This document shows, one piece after another, positions 46,980 to 56,416 of a stretch of DNA of 64,000 bases. Made by a program: the position numbers and the translations under genes. The number at the start of each line of letters is the position of its first letter. The first letter of the stretch is position 1. The DNA is taken from contig DVLI01000026.1 of assembly GCA_018715595.1 (NCBI GenBank), positions 253,966 to 317,965 of the forward strand, given 5' to 3'. Under the pieces are notes generated by a model that saw only the letters and a program-made list of their open reading frames with translations, made no database searches and was not told where the DNA came from. Source of the DNA: Candidatus Caccoplasma merdavium. Lineage in GTDB: Bacteria; Bacteroidota; Bacteroidia; Bacteroidales; UBA11471.

Positions 46980-49517
46980 ATGGCTACCAAAAAGACCGAA
47001 AAAACAACTTCGAAAAAAGAAAATGCATCTGCACGGGAAATCAAAGAACCGTTCCGCCGCAAATCCATGCGCATATTGCGTGACGAGCGCACGCGGTTTG
47101 TCATAGGTCTCATCGTGCTTTTCTTCTCGATATTCATGGCCATCTCGTTCATCTCCTTCTTTTTCGACGGAGCTGCCGACCAAAGCATTATCGATTACCA
47201 ATCGTCAAAAGAGATGAACAGCATAGGCAATGGCATACAAAATTGGGGCGGTTCACATGGCGCAGCCTTTGCCGACTTCTTTATCAACCGCTGGATCGGT
47301 GTCTCGGCCTTTTTCATACCCATCTTCCTGGCACGGCTTGGGTTGAAGCTCATGAATGTCTTCTCCATGTCGATAGTGCGTTCTTTGGCCTATACATGCG
47401 CACTCATCATCATTTGCTCGCTCACGTTCGGATTCTTTTTCAAACATTTTTACGAAGATTCTTATCTTTTCCTGGGCGGTTACCACGGGTATTACGCCAC
47501 CGAATGGCTCGAAGCCCAAATCGGCTGGCCGGGCACATTGTTGGTAATCCTCTCGGGCATATTGCTTCTGTTGATAGCCGTCAGCCGCCGCACAATCGTG
47601 ATTTTGAGACATCTCTTCCGCATGGATTTCCTTCCGAAAAAGAAACCCGCCGACACAACCATGCCGGCTTCTGAACCTGCGGGAGCAACCGGCAGCAATG
47701 TGGAGATTCCCAATGATGAAACTTCAACGGCCACGGATACGGAAATTCCCGCCATCAACGACAACCCGACAGCAGAACCCGGAAACCTCGATGAAATGCC
47801 GGTCGATGAACCTCATGACGAAAACGAGCCTTCATACGACGTCCATGCAGAAAGCACCGATGATTTCATGCCCGAGCAGGAAATGCGCGTGGAGGATGAA
47901 GTCTACAAAGTGATGTCCACCGACGAAACATCACCCGTCGTAACCGAACCGACATTCACCATCGATCAAGGGGTTGTGGAAGACGAGGCCAAAGAACAGA
48001 CGGAACTCGATGAATATGACCCGACACTCGATTTATCGTATTACAAAGCGCCTACATTTGACCTGCTTCGCGAAGACAAGTCGAGCACAAATACCATCGA
48101 CATCAACGAACAAGAGGCCAACAAACAACGCATCATCAATACGCTTGAAAATTACGGCATACGCATCAGTTCGATAAAAGCCACTGTCGGCCCCACCGTC
48201 ACCCTATATGAAATCGTACCCGAAGCCGGTATCAAGATTTCGAAAATAAAAAACCTCGAAGACGATATAGCCCTCAGTCTGGCCGCCCTCGGCATACGCA
48301 TCATCGCGCCTATTCCCGGCAAAGGGACCGTAGGTATCGAAGTCCCGAACCGCAACCCGCAGATGGTACCGATGCGCCCCATCATCGCTTCGCGCAAATT
48401 CCAGGAATGTGACTACGAACTGCCGTTGGCCTTGGGAAAAACCATCACCAACGAGATATTCATGGTCGACCTCTGCAAAATGCCGCACATACTGGTGGCC
48501 GGAGCCACAGGACAAGGTAAATCGGTCGGCTTAAATGCCATCATCACCTCGCTCCTCTACAAGAAGCACCCCTCGCAACTGAAATTTGTGATGGTCGACC
48601 CCAAAAAGGTTGAGTTCAGTATTTACAGCGTCATCGAGCGGCATTTCCTGGCCAAGTTGCCCGACAGCGAAGAGGCCATCATTACCGATACCGACAAAGT
48701 GGTGCAGACCCTCAGCTCGGTATGCGTCGAAATGGACAACCGCTATAAATTGCTGCAAATGGCCCGAATGCGTAACATCAAAGAGTATAACGCCAAATTC
48801 ATCTCGCGCCAACTCAATCCCGAAAACGGGCATCGCTATATGCCCTATATCGTCGTTATCATCGACGAGTTTGGCGACCTGATTATGACAGCGGGCAAAG
48901 AGGTGGAACTGCCTATTGCCCGCATCGCCCAACTGGCCCGCGCCGTGGGTATCCACATGATTATCGCCACGCAACGTCCATCAACCAACATCATCACCGG
49001 CAGTATCAAAGCCAACTTCCCGGCCCGTATAGCCTTCAAAGTAGCCTCCATGATCGACTCCCGCACCATTCTCGACACCCCGGGTGCCAACCAGTTGATA
49101 GGCAAGGGAGATATGCTCGTATCGTGCAATGGCGGCCTCACCCGCGTGCAATGTGCCTTCGTCGATACGCCCGAAGTGGAGAACATCTGCCAATATATCG
49201 GTTCCCAACAAGCCTACCCGACCGCCTATCTGTTGCCCGAATACGTCTCCGACAACAACGGGGCAAATAGCAATGCCGTCGACCTGAAAGACCGGGATCC
49301 ATTCTTCGAAGAGGCAGCCCGGCTCATCGTTGCCAACCAACAGGGTTCAACCTCATTAATTCAACGGAAATTCTCTATCGGGTACAACCGCGCTGGTCGT
49401 CTGATGGACCAACTCGAAGCCGCCGGAATCGTAGGCCCCTTCGAAGGCAGCAAAGCTCGTCAAGTGCTTGTCGCCGATGAAATCCAACTTTCCCAGATTT
49501 TGAACACCCTCCGATAA
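46980..49517 (+). CDS. ftsK: DNA translocase FtsK
   Basis: An 845-residue cell-division DNA pump. About four N-terminal helices (residues 40-205) anchor it at the septum. An acidic linker (about 215-365, with many D/E/T/P) connects to the motor. Walker A is GATGQGKS (508-515), Walker B is IVVIIDEFGDL, and the C-terminal winged-helix gamma domain (about 775-845, SLIQRKFSIGYNRAGRLMDQ) would read KOPS-like sequences and contact XerD. It heads ftsK-lolA-trxB. Confidence 0.96.
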   Translation: MATKKTEKTTSKKENASAREIKEPFRRKSMRILRDERTRFVIGLIVLFFSIFMAISFISFFFDGAADQSIIDYQSSKEMNSIGNGIQNWGGSHGAAFADFFINRWIGVSAFFIPIFLARLGLKLMNVFSMSIVRSLAYTCALIIICSLTFGFFFKHFYEDSYLFLGGYHGYYATEWLEAQIGWPGTLLVILSGILLLLIAVSRRTIVILRHLFRMDFLPKKKPADTTMPASEPAGATGSNVEIPNDETSTATDTEIPAINDNPTAEPGNLDEMPVDEPHDENEPSYDVHAESTDDFMPEQEMRVEDEVYKVMSTDETSPVVTEPTFTIDQGVVEDEAKEQTELDEYDPTLDLSYYKAPTFDLLREDKSSTNTIDINEQEANKQRIINTLENYGIRISSIKATVGPTVTLYEIVPEAGIKISKIKNLEDDIALSLAALGIRIIAPIPGKGTVGIEVPNRNPQMVPMRPIIASRKFQECDYELPLALGKTITNEIFMVDLCKMPHILVAGATGQGKSVGLNAIITSLLYKKHPSQLKFVMVDPKKVEFSIYSVIERHFLAKLPDSEEAIITDTDKVVQTLSSVCVEMDNRYKLLQMARMRNIKEYNAKFISRQLNPENGHRYMPYIVVIIDEFGDLIMTAGKEVELPIARIAQLARAVGIHMIIATQRPSTNIITGSIKANFPARIAFKVASMIDSRTILDTPGANQLIGKGDMLVSCNGGLTRVQCAFVDTPEVENICQYIGSQQAYPTAYLLPEYVSDNNGANSNAVDLKDRDPFFEEAARLIVANQQGSTSLIQRKFSIGYNRAGRLMDQLEAAGIVGPFEGSKARQVLVADEIQLSQILNTLR

Positions 49518-49527
49518 TTCGACCACC

Positions 49528-50142
49528 ATGAAACTTTCGCATATCTTGTGGCTATTCCTCACATTGACCCTCCCGCTGACAGCCGGGGCCGAGACCAAAG
49601 CGACACGACTGCTCGACAGGGTCGTGGAGCAAATCAATTCCCCCAAAGGCATCTCGCTGAGTTTTATCCTGCGACAAGGCGACATGCCCGACGCCACAGG
49701 GACAATCGACATGCAAGAGAACCGGTTCAAGATTGATGTCGATGAGATGACGACATGGTTCGACGGTACCACTCAATGGACCTACTTGAAACCAGCGGGA
49801 GAGGTAAACATCTCCCTTCCGGGGGAAGAAGAGCTCACACAGACCAATCCTTATCTCCTCCTGCAAAACTATAAAACGACATTCGACTGCCGATTCATCG
49901 GGAAAAAGGGCAATGTGTGCGAACTCGCCCTCCTTCCCCGGGAAGAGTCGGAAATCACCGAAATACATGTCTTTATCGAAGAAAAGCAGTCGGTGCTCTC
50001 CCGCCTTGTGGTAACCCAACGCGGAAGTCAAAATTCCGAAATAACAATCACTCGGTATGAAACCGACCCGAACTTTTCCGAAAAACATTTCGTTTTCGAA
50101 AAAGAACATTACCCCCAAGCCATCATCATCGATTTGCGTTAA
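49528..50142 (+). CDS. LolA-like outer membrane lipoprotein carrier
   Basis: A 204-residue periplasmic protein with a signal peptide (about 1-21, ending AGA) and an unclosed beta-barrel fold. Opening and core features (LLDRVVEQINSPKGISLSF and MQENRFKIDVDEMTTWFDG) match LolA-like proteins that ferry lipoproteins from LolCDE to the outer membrane. It begins 10 bases after ftsK and precedes trxB, an order common in Bacteroidales. No LolB-like receptor is in the window. Confidence 0.87.
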   Translation: MKLSHILWLFLTLTLPLTAGAETKATRLLDRVVEQINSPKGISLSFILRQGDMPDATGTIDMQENRFKIDVDEMTTWFDGTTQWTYLKPAGEVNISLPGEEELTQTNPYLLLQNYKTTFDCRFIGKKGNVCELALLPREESEITEIHVFIEEKQSVLSRLVVTQRGSQNSEITITRYETDPNFSEKHFVFEKEHYPQAIIIDLR

Positions 50143-50174
50143 AACAAATTATTCATCATAAAACGAACAGCTAT

Positions 50175-51119
50175 ATGGAAACCATCGAAAGAATACGTTG
50201 CCTTATCGTAGGTTCGGGACCGGCAGGATATACCGCAGCCATCTATGCCGCCCGCGCCAACCTCTCTCCAGTCTTATATGAGGGCATACAACCCGGCGGA
50301 CAGTTGACCACCACCACCGAAATCGAGAACTTCCCCGGTTACCCCGAAGGCATATCGGGCAGTGAAATGATGGAACAACTCCGCCAACAGGCTCTGCGTT
50401 TCGGCACCGACATACGCACCGGCATCGTCACGGCCAGCGATTTTTCCACCACGCCCTATCGTCTCACGATCGACGGGGAGAAAATTGTTGAAGCCCACGC
50501 CATCATCATTGCCACCGGTGCTTCGGCCAAATACCTGGGTCTCCCCGATGAAATCAAATACGCGGGACAAGGTGTTTCGGCTTGCGCCACCTGCGACGGT
50601 TTCTTTTATCGCAAGAAAGTCGTTGCCGTGGTGGGCGGTGGCGACACGGCCTGTGAAGAAGCCGTGTACCTGTCGCACTTGGCCAGCAAGGTGTATATGA
50701 TTGTGCGTAAAAACTACCTGCGGGCTTCGAAAATCATGCAAGAACGTGTCATGGGTAGTGAAAACATCGAAGTCCTCTTCGAGACACAAACCGTGGGTCT
50801 CTTCGGTGAAAACGGCGTCGAAGGCGCACATTTGGTAAAATACAAGGGAACCGACCGTGAAGAGTATGTCGACATTGCCATTGACGGGTTCTTCCTGGCC
50901 ATCGGACACACCCCCAACACCAAGGCATTCCCGGCCATAACAACCGACGAAGCCGGCTACATCGTTACCAACGGCCGCACAACGGCGACAAACATTCCCG
51001 GCGTATTTGCAGCCGGAGACGTTGCCGACCCGCTTTACCGCCAAGCCGTCACCGCCGCGGCAGCCGGTTGCCGGGCAGCCATCGATACCGAAAAATACCT
51101 ATTGGAGAAAGGGTTGTAA
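50175..51119 (+). CDS. trxB: Thioredoxin reductase
   Basis: A 314-residue FAD enzyme that passes electrons from NADPH to thioredoxin. It has the FAD loop GSGPAGYTAAIYAARA, the redox pair C137-A-T-C140 (VSACATCDGFF), the NADPH loop GGGDTACEEA and the C-terminal FAD contact GVFAAGDVADP. It ends the ftsK-lolA-trxB operon at a strong terminator. Confidence 0.96.
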   Translation: METIERIRCLIVGSGPAGYTAAIYAARANLSPVLYEGIQPGGQLTTTTEIENFPGYPEGISGSEMMEQLRQQALRFGTDIRTGIVTASDFSTTPYRLTIDGEKIVEAHAIIIATGASAKYLGLPDEIKYAGQGVSACATCDGFFYRKKVVAVVGGGDTACEEAVYLSHLASKVYMIVRKNYLRASKIMQERVMGSENIEVLFETQTVGLFGENGVEGAHLVKYKGTDREEYVDIAIDGFFLAIGHTPNTKAFPAITTDEAGYIVTNGRTTATNIPGVFAAGDVADPLYRQAVTAAAAGCRAAIDTEKYLLEKGL

Positions 51120-51144
51120 CCACCCTTCTCACCCGCGATACCGA

Positions 51145-51178
51145 CAAAAGGGACGACCTATTCGTGTCGTCCCTTTTG
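51145..51178 (+). terminator. Terminator after trxB
   Basis: AAAAGGGACGAC (51146-51157) pairs perfectly with 51166-51177 around an 8-base loop, 26 bases after the trxB stop. The stem is followed by a short T-containing tail. Confidence 0.8.
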
Positions 51179-51260
51179 CTTTACAAATCCCCCAAAAACG
51201 GCGCGGCCTCTTTGCGAATAAACATTCTCTTCCCCGAAATGCTATTTTCGGAACAAATCT

Positions 51261-51318
51261 TTTGCTTCGCGACGCTTTTTTCGTATATTTGTAATTGTAT
51301 AACACTGTTATATAACAG
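51261..51318 (+). promoter_or_regulatory. Complete promoter plus 14-base palindromic operator of the Crp/Fnr gene
   Basis: TTTG (51261-51264) and TATATTTG (51284-51291) are separated by 19 bases, the best full Bacteroidota promoter in the window. Downstream, CTGTTATATAACAG (51305-51318) is a perfect palindrome ending two bases before the ATG. It is a good candidate for an autoregulatory site. Confidence 0.72.
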
Positions 51319-51320
51319 CC

Positions 51321-52022
51321 ATGGTAAAAAAGAACTCAATAGAGGCCCTTATAAACGAAGCTCTCGCCGGAATGCTATCGATACTCAACGACGACGAGAA
51401 ACGCCTTATTACGGAAAATTTTCATATTCAGACGTTCAAAAAAAATGAGATGATCTATAACGAAGGCGAAAAAGCCGAATTGCTGATGTGTCTCATCAAG
51501 GGAAAAGTGAAAATCTTCAAAGCGGGAATAGGCGGACGATGCCAAATCATGCGATTGATTCGCCCCATACAATACTTCGGATACCGGGCCTACTTTGCAG
51601 GAGAAGATTACATAACGGCAGCCTCGGCCTTTGAGAACGCCACCATCGGATTCCTTCCCATGCCGCTTATCGAGAGTCTCGTCAAACAGAACAATCGCCT
51701 CGCCTACTTTTTTATCAAGGAACTCGCCATGGACTTGGGCATGTCCGATACCCGCACCGTCAACCTCACCCAGAAACACATTCGTGGCCGGCTGGCCGAG
51801 TCGCTTCTCATGCTCAAAGACAATTACGGCATGGAAGAAGACGGCATCACCATAGGCATATACATGGGACGGGAAGACTTGGCCAACCTGTCGAACATGA
51901 CTACCTCGAACGCCATACGCACCCTGTCGTGTTTTGCCGATGAAAAAATCATCGTGGTCGACGGTCGAAAAATCCAAATCATCGACGAGAACCGCTTGCG
52001 GAAAATCAGCCGTTTCGGATAG
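51321..52022 (+). CDS. Crp/Fnr family transcriptional regulator
   Basis: A 233-residue regulator. A cNMP-binding-like barrel (about 30-140: KNEMIYNEGEKAELLMCLIKGKVKIF) is joined to a helix-turn-helix (about 175-220) reading MGREDLANLSNMTTSNAIRTLSCF. There is one cysteine in the barrel (LLMCLI) but no FNR cluster motif. It resembles the stress- and redox-responding Crp-like regulators of Bacteroides. The palindrome in its leader suggests autoregulation. The terminator behind it is shared with uvrA. Confidence 0.88.
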   Translation: MVKKNSIEALINEALAGMLSILNDDEKRLITENFHIQTFKKNEMIYNEGEKAELLMCLIKGKVKIFKAGIGGRCQIMRLIRPIQYFGYRAYFAGEDYITAASAFENATIGFLPMPLIESLVKQNNRLAYFFIKELAMDLGMSDTRTVNLTQKHIRGRLAESLLMLKDNYGMEEDGITIGIYMGREDLANLSNMTTSNAIRTLSCFADEKIIVVDGRKIQIIDENRLRKISRFG

Positions 52023-52054
52023 TATGTAATCCATCTCGATAGATATCTCACAGA

Positions 52055-52092
52055 AAAATGCCCCTTGCAAATGATTTTGCAAGGGGCATTTT
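52055..52092. terminator. Bidirectional terminator, crp-like gene and uvrA
   Basis: AAAATGCCCCTTGCAAA (52055-52071) pairs over 17 bases without mismatch with 52076-52092 around TGAT. A and T runs flank the stem on both sides. Confidence 0.88.
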
Positions 52093-52108
52093 CTTGTATC
52101 GGGGTGCA

Positions 52109-54937
52109 TTACAAGCCCAGTTCCGACCGCAAATAACGGGCCGTATATCCCACTTCGGGGTGAGAAGCCACCTCTTCGGGCGTACCGGTTATCAAAACCG
52201 TACCGCCGTTGCGGCCGCCTTCGGGGCCCATGTCGATGAGATAGTCGGCCGATTTGATGACATCGAGATTATGCTCGATGACCAGAACGGTATTTCCTTT
52301 GTCGACCAAGCGGTTCAACACGCCCAGCAGTACCCGAATATCCTCAAAATGCAATCCCGTCGTGGGTTCATCGAGAATATACAACGTCTTGCCGGTATCT
52401 TTTTTCGATAACTCGGTGGCCAGTTTCACCCGCTGGCTCTCTCCTCCCGAGAGGGTTGTCGAGGGTTGACCCAGCTTTACATATCCGAGACCGACATCTT
52501 GCAAGGTTTTTACCTTGGACAGTATGGCGGGGATTCCGGCAAAAAACTCGACAGCCTGATTGATGGTCATATCGAGCACATCGGCTATCGATTTCCCCTT
52601 GTAGCGTACATCGAGTGTCTCGCGATTGTAACGTTTCCCCTGGCAGGCTTCACAAGGCACCAGCACATCGGGAAGGAAATTCATTTCGATGGTTTTATAT
52701 CCGTTTCCGCCGCACACTTCGCAACGGCCGCCGGCCACGTTGAACGAGAACCTCCCGGCTTTATAACCGCGTATCTTGGCCTCGGGCAACTCCACGAACA
52801 GATTGCGAATATCGGCAAAGAGACCTGAATAGGTCGCCGGATTGGAACGCGGAGTCCTTCCCAAAGGAGACTGGTCCACATTGACGATTTTATCGATATT
52901 TTCGAGGCCGAGAATCTCGTCATAGGGCAACGGTTCGGCCATGGAGCGATAAAATTTTTGGCTGATAATGGGTTGCAGTGTGCCGTTTATCAACGACGAC
53001 TTGCCACTTCCCGAAACGCCGGTCACGCAAATAAATTTACCCAACGGAAATTCCACGGTGAGATTTTTGAGATTGTTACCGCGGGCTCCGCATAAAGTGA
53101 TGACCTTCCCATTGCCGGCTCGCCGCACAGGGGGTACCGGTATCGACATTTTCCCGTTGAGATAGGCGGCCGTGAGGGTGTCGCGCGACAACATCTCGCG
53201 AGGTGTTCCCGCGAAGACGACTTGACCGCCGAGCCGTCCGGCCCGTGGGCCGAGGTCGACGATGTAATCGGCTTCGAGCATCATGTCCTTGTCATGCTCC
53301 ACAACAACGACCGAATTGCCCATGTCGCGCAACCGTTTGAGTGAATGTATGAGCCGTATATTGTCGCGTTGATGCAGACCGATACTCGGCTCATCGAGGA
53401 TATACAAGACATTTACCAGTTGGGAGCCTATTTGGGTGGCAAGACGTATGCGCTGACTTTCCCCGCCCGACAAGGTCCCCGACGCACGCGACAGGCTCAA
53501 ATATTCGAGCCCCACATCTATCAGGAACTGCAACCGGGAACGTATCTCTTTGAGAATCTCCCGGGCTATGGCAGCCTGTTTCTCGGAGAGGCGGTCTTCG
53601 ATATTTTCGAGCCAACGGTAAAGCTCGGCTATGTCCATGGCCGACAGCTCTGCGATATTTTTCCCGTCGATGCGGTAATGCAATGCCTCCTTGTTGAGAC
53701 GTGCTCCCCCGCACTCGGGACAGGTAACGGTCGTCACAAATTGTCCCGCCCATTTCTGTGCCTTGGCCGTGGCATCGGACTGCTGTTGCATCTCGATGTA
53801 CTTGACCAATCCATCGAACGTCAAGAAATAATTGGAATTTCCCAACGAGAGATTTTTCACGTTGAGCCGCTCATCGGTTCCGTTGAGAATATCGTTGAGC
53901 GCCTCCTCGGGCAACTCTTTTATGGGGGTCTTCAATGATGCCCCGTATTTCTCGCAAATGGCCTCGATTTGCCAAAACAACAAGACATTGCGATATTTCC
54001 CGAGAGGCAATATTCCTCCCTGGTAAATCGAAAGTGAAGCATCGGGTATGATTTTTTCCTTGTCGATGATATTGAAATACCCCAAGCCCTTGCAACAGGG
54101 GCATGCACCTTGGGGAGAATTGAACGAGAAATTATGCGGTGCCGGTTCACTGTAAGAGAGACCCGTTGCGGGGTCCATCAACGTGCGGCTGAAATGGCGC
54201 AACTCGTTTTTATCGACATCGAGCACCATGAGCAGGCCGTCGCCCTGCTTCATGGCAACACGCACGCTGTCTTTGAGACGCCGGTCGTCTTTCTGCGTAA
54301 CGACCAGTTTATCGACCAGCAACTCGACACTGTGGTTTTTGTAGCGGTCGAGTTTCATGCCGGGGAGAATTTCCCGAATTTCTCCATCGACCCGCACCGA
54401 AAGGTAACCTTTGCGACGCAACTGTTCGAAAAGTTCCTTGTAATGGCCTTTGCGGTTGCGTACCAACGGAGCAAGAATATAGGTCTTGCGCCCCAAATAT
54501 CGCTCGCTGATAAGTTGTAAAATCTGCTCTTCGGTATATTTGACCATCTTCTCGCCCGATAAATAGGAATAGGCATCACCGGCACGGGCAAAGAGCAGAC
54601 GGAGGAAATCATAAATTTCTGTCGTTGTCCCCACTGTCGAACGGGGATTCTTATTGACCGTCTTCTGTTCGATGGAGATGACCGGACTCAGTCCCGTTAT
54701 CTTATCGACATCGGGACGCTCCATGTTTCCCAAGAAATTCCGGGCATAAGACGAGAACGTCTCGATGTAGCGGCGTTGTGCCTCGGCATATATCGTATCG
54801 AACGCCAATGACGACTTACCGCTTCCGCTCAAACCGGTAATCACGGTGAAAGCGTTGCGGGGTATCTCCACATCGATGTTTTTGAGGTTATGCACACGGG
54901 CACCCCATATCTCTATTTTTTCTTCGTTATCTGACAT
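52109..54937 (-). CDS. uvrA: Excinuclease ABC subunit A
   Basis: A 942-residue damage-recognition ATPase of nucleotide excision repair. The first Walker A is GLSGSGKS (35-42) and the second [10 protein letters not shown]. The three zinc sites are visible as [19 protein letters not shown] and [10 protein letters not shown]...[10 protein letters not shown]. Two signatures ([16 protein letters not shown] and [16 protein letters not shown]) are intact. It follows a secreted type IX substrate gene by 18 bases on the same strand, an unusual pairing for a repair gene. Confidence 0.97.
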   Translation of the reverse strand: MSDNEEKIEIWGARVHNLKNIDVEIPRNAFTVITGLSGSGKSSLAFDTIYAEAQRRYIETFSSYARNFLGNMERPDVDKITGLSPVISIEQKTVNKNPRSTVGTTTEIYDFLRLLFARAGDAYSYLSGEKMVKYTEEQILQLISERYLGRKTYILAPLVRNRKGHYKELFEQLRRKGYLSVRVDGEIREILPGMKLDRYKNHSVELLVDKLVVTQKDDRRLKDSVRVAMKQGDGLLMVLDVDKNELRHFSRTLMDPATGLSYSEPAPHNFSFNSPQGACPCCKGLGYFNIIDKEKIIPDASLSIYQGGILPLGKYRNVLLFWQIEAICEKYGASLKTPIKELPEEALNDILNGTDERLNVKNLSLGNSNYFLTFDGLVKYIEMQQQSDATAKAQKWAGQFVTTVTCPECGGARLNKEALHYRIDGKNIAELSAMDIAELYRWLENIEDRLSEKQAAIAREILKEIRSRLQFLIDVGLEYLSLSRASGTLSGGESQRIRLATQIGSQLVNVLYILDEPSIGLHQRDNIRLIHSLKRLRDMGNSVVVVEHDKDMMLEADYIVDLGPRAGRLGGQVVFAGTPREMLSRDTLTAAYLNGKMSIPVPPVRRAGNGKVITLCGARGNNLKNLTVEFPLGKFICVTGVSGSGKSSLINGTLQPIISQKFYRSMAEPLPYDEILGLENIDKIVNVDQSPLGRTPRSNPATYSGLFADIRNLFVELPEAKIRGYKAGRFSFNVAGGRCEVCGGNGYKTIEMNFLPDVLVPCEACQGKRYNRETLDVRYKGKSIADVLDMTINQAVEFFAGIPAILSKVKTLQDVGLGYVKLGQPSTTLSGGESQRVKLATELSKKDTGKTLYILDEPTTGLHFEDIRVLLGVLNRLVDKGNTVLVIEHNLDVIKSADYLIDMGPEGGRNGGTVLITGTPEEVASHPEVGYTARYLRSELGL

Positions 54938-54955
54938 ATTTACAGGGTAGAGAAG

Positions 54956-56221
54956 CTATTGATTTTTAGAGCGAAGGATATTGATGTGGCCTTTGAGCTT
55001 GTATTTTTGGCCATCGGCGCCCCGGGCCTCGATGACATAATAGTAGACGCCGGGAGGAACAATCTTGCCGTGATAACGGCCGTCCCACCCGCCAGCCGGG
55101 TCTTGATAATGGTAAAGTTGTTCGCCCCACCGGTTGAATATCCAACATTTAAACTCGACAATCGATTTGTAGGCGACCTTCCACTCGTCGTTCACCCCGG
55201 GGCTCCCATAAGGCGAAAAGACGTTTGGGGCTTCGAGTTTCGACTCTCCGACCGAAATCTCAAAAACCGTGTCGCGCTCGCAATAGTCATTGTAAGCATA
55301 CAGGCGCACATAGGTCGTCCCTTCGGTTTTGAAACTATATTCCAATTTCCGCTCGGCATAAATGGCGTCGACAACCGAAAAAGAGGGGTCGGAAGAAAGC
55401 TCCCACGCATAATAATGGTCGCCATATACATAGGCGGTAAAAGTCATTTCGACCGGAGCCGAACCGCCGAAGGCTCCCGATGGCTGCTCGGCTGCTTCGT
55501 TGGTGGCACCTCGCAAGGTCTGTTGCGCATCGGCATGGAAGAGAATGGCCGGAGACGAGAATTCGTCCGTGACAACACGCTCCACCGCTGCGCCCCAGGA
55601 CAAAGGAATCGAATCGACAACGGTAAAACAGGTTGTCCCATAGGGAACAGGCACCTCCATCTCGGTGTCGGAACGCACTTCGGCCTCGACCGAAACCGGC
55701 TGGTGGTCGATGAGAGCTGACGCCGTCTCGTCCCATCGGCAAGTCTCATAAGAGACCCTCCGGGGCAGATTCTGCAACCGGCCCAGAGTCGTGTAGTAAG
55801 GTATCAAGAATCCCGAACCCACAAGTTGCACCGTTTCACAAATATTACTTTGGTCCTCGGCTACGGCACACGATTGCACCGAACGGTGCGAGGCGACCCA
55901 GAAACAAAGCGAGTCGCCATTCTGTTTCACCATATAACCACAATCCTTGTGAGACGCAACCAGCACCGAAAGATTTCCACTCTGTGTGCCCAACACCTCC
56001 GTTCGCGAGGAAAGCCCATCTGCATCGAATCGATACCAATAAATGGGTTCGGTCGACGATGAAGAATAACGCATCGTCACCGCACTCGAAGCATCGACGA
56101 CATAAAGGGCCGACAACCCTGTCGACGCCTCGACGGGGTAACAGCGGCTCTCATCGACACTCACCTGCGCGAACACCGAAAGAGGAAAGAGGCAAACTAT
56201 GTAGAAAAGGAGGTTTTTCAT
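54956..56221 (-). CDS. Secreted protein with type IX secretion type B sorting domain
   Basis: A 421-residue exported protein. The signal peptide is MKNLLFYIVCLFPLSVFAQ. The middle (about 25-320) is beta-rich and of unknown function, with PKD-like character near MTFTAYVYGDHYYAWELSSD. The last 90 residues are a CHU_C/gliding-motility-type C-terminal domain: NVFSPYGSPGVNDEWKV, WIFNRWGEQLYHYQ, GWDGRYHGK and PPGVYYYVIEARG. That domain targets proteins through the type IX system to the surface or medium. It has a TACCTTTG promoter and runs into uvrA. Confidence 0.85.
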   Translation of the reverse strand: MKNLLFYIVCLFPLSVFAQVSVDESRCYPVEASTGLSALYVVDASSAVTMRYSSSSTEPIYWYRFDADGLSSRTEVLGTQSGNLSVLVASHKDCGYMVKQNGDSLCFWVASHRSVQSCAVAEDQSNICETVQLVGSGFLIPYYTTLGRLQNLPRRVSYETCRWDETASALIDHQPVSVEAEVRSDTEMEVPVPYGTTCFTVVDSIPLSWGAAVERVVTDEFSSPAILFHADAQQTLRGATNEAAEQPSGAFGGSAPVEMTFTAYVYGDHYYAWELSSDPSFSVVDAIYAERKLEYSFKTEGTTYVRLYAYNDYCERDTVFEISVGESKLEAPNVFSPYGSPGVNDEWKVAYKSIVEFKCWIFNRWGEQLYHYQDPAGGWDGRYHGKIVPPGVYYYVIEARGADGQKYKLKGHINILRSKNQ

Positions 56222-56238
56222 CGTTCGTAACTTTCGGT

Positions 56239-56246
56239 CAAAGGTA
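56239..56246 (-). promoter_or_regulatory. -7 box of the type IX substrate-uvrA operon
   Basis: The minus strand reads TACCTTTG, 17 bases before the ATG. Confidence 0.65.
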
Positions 56247-56380
56247 ACTCATTTCGCTTTAAGGAAGAAATAAAAAAAGCAAAAAGAGGCATTTCTCTTC
56301 ATGGCTCTTAAAGCGAATACCCCAAATTGCAAACTGTCTTAAAATTACGGGAAAGAATAGGGCAAAAAACGAAATTTTAC

Positions 56381-56388
56381 TACCTTTG
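56381..56388 (+). promoter_or_regulatory. -7 box of the LysM gene
   Basis: TACCTTTG lies 28 bases before the ATG at 56417. It rules out the in-frame start at 56327. Confidence 0.65.
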
Positions 56389-56416
56389 TCTCCTCACGTT
56401 ATCACTTTGGAATAAA

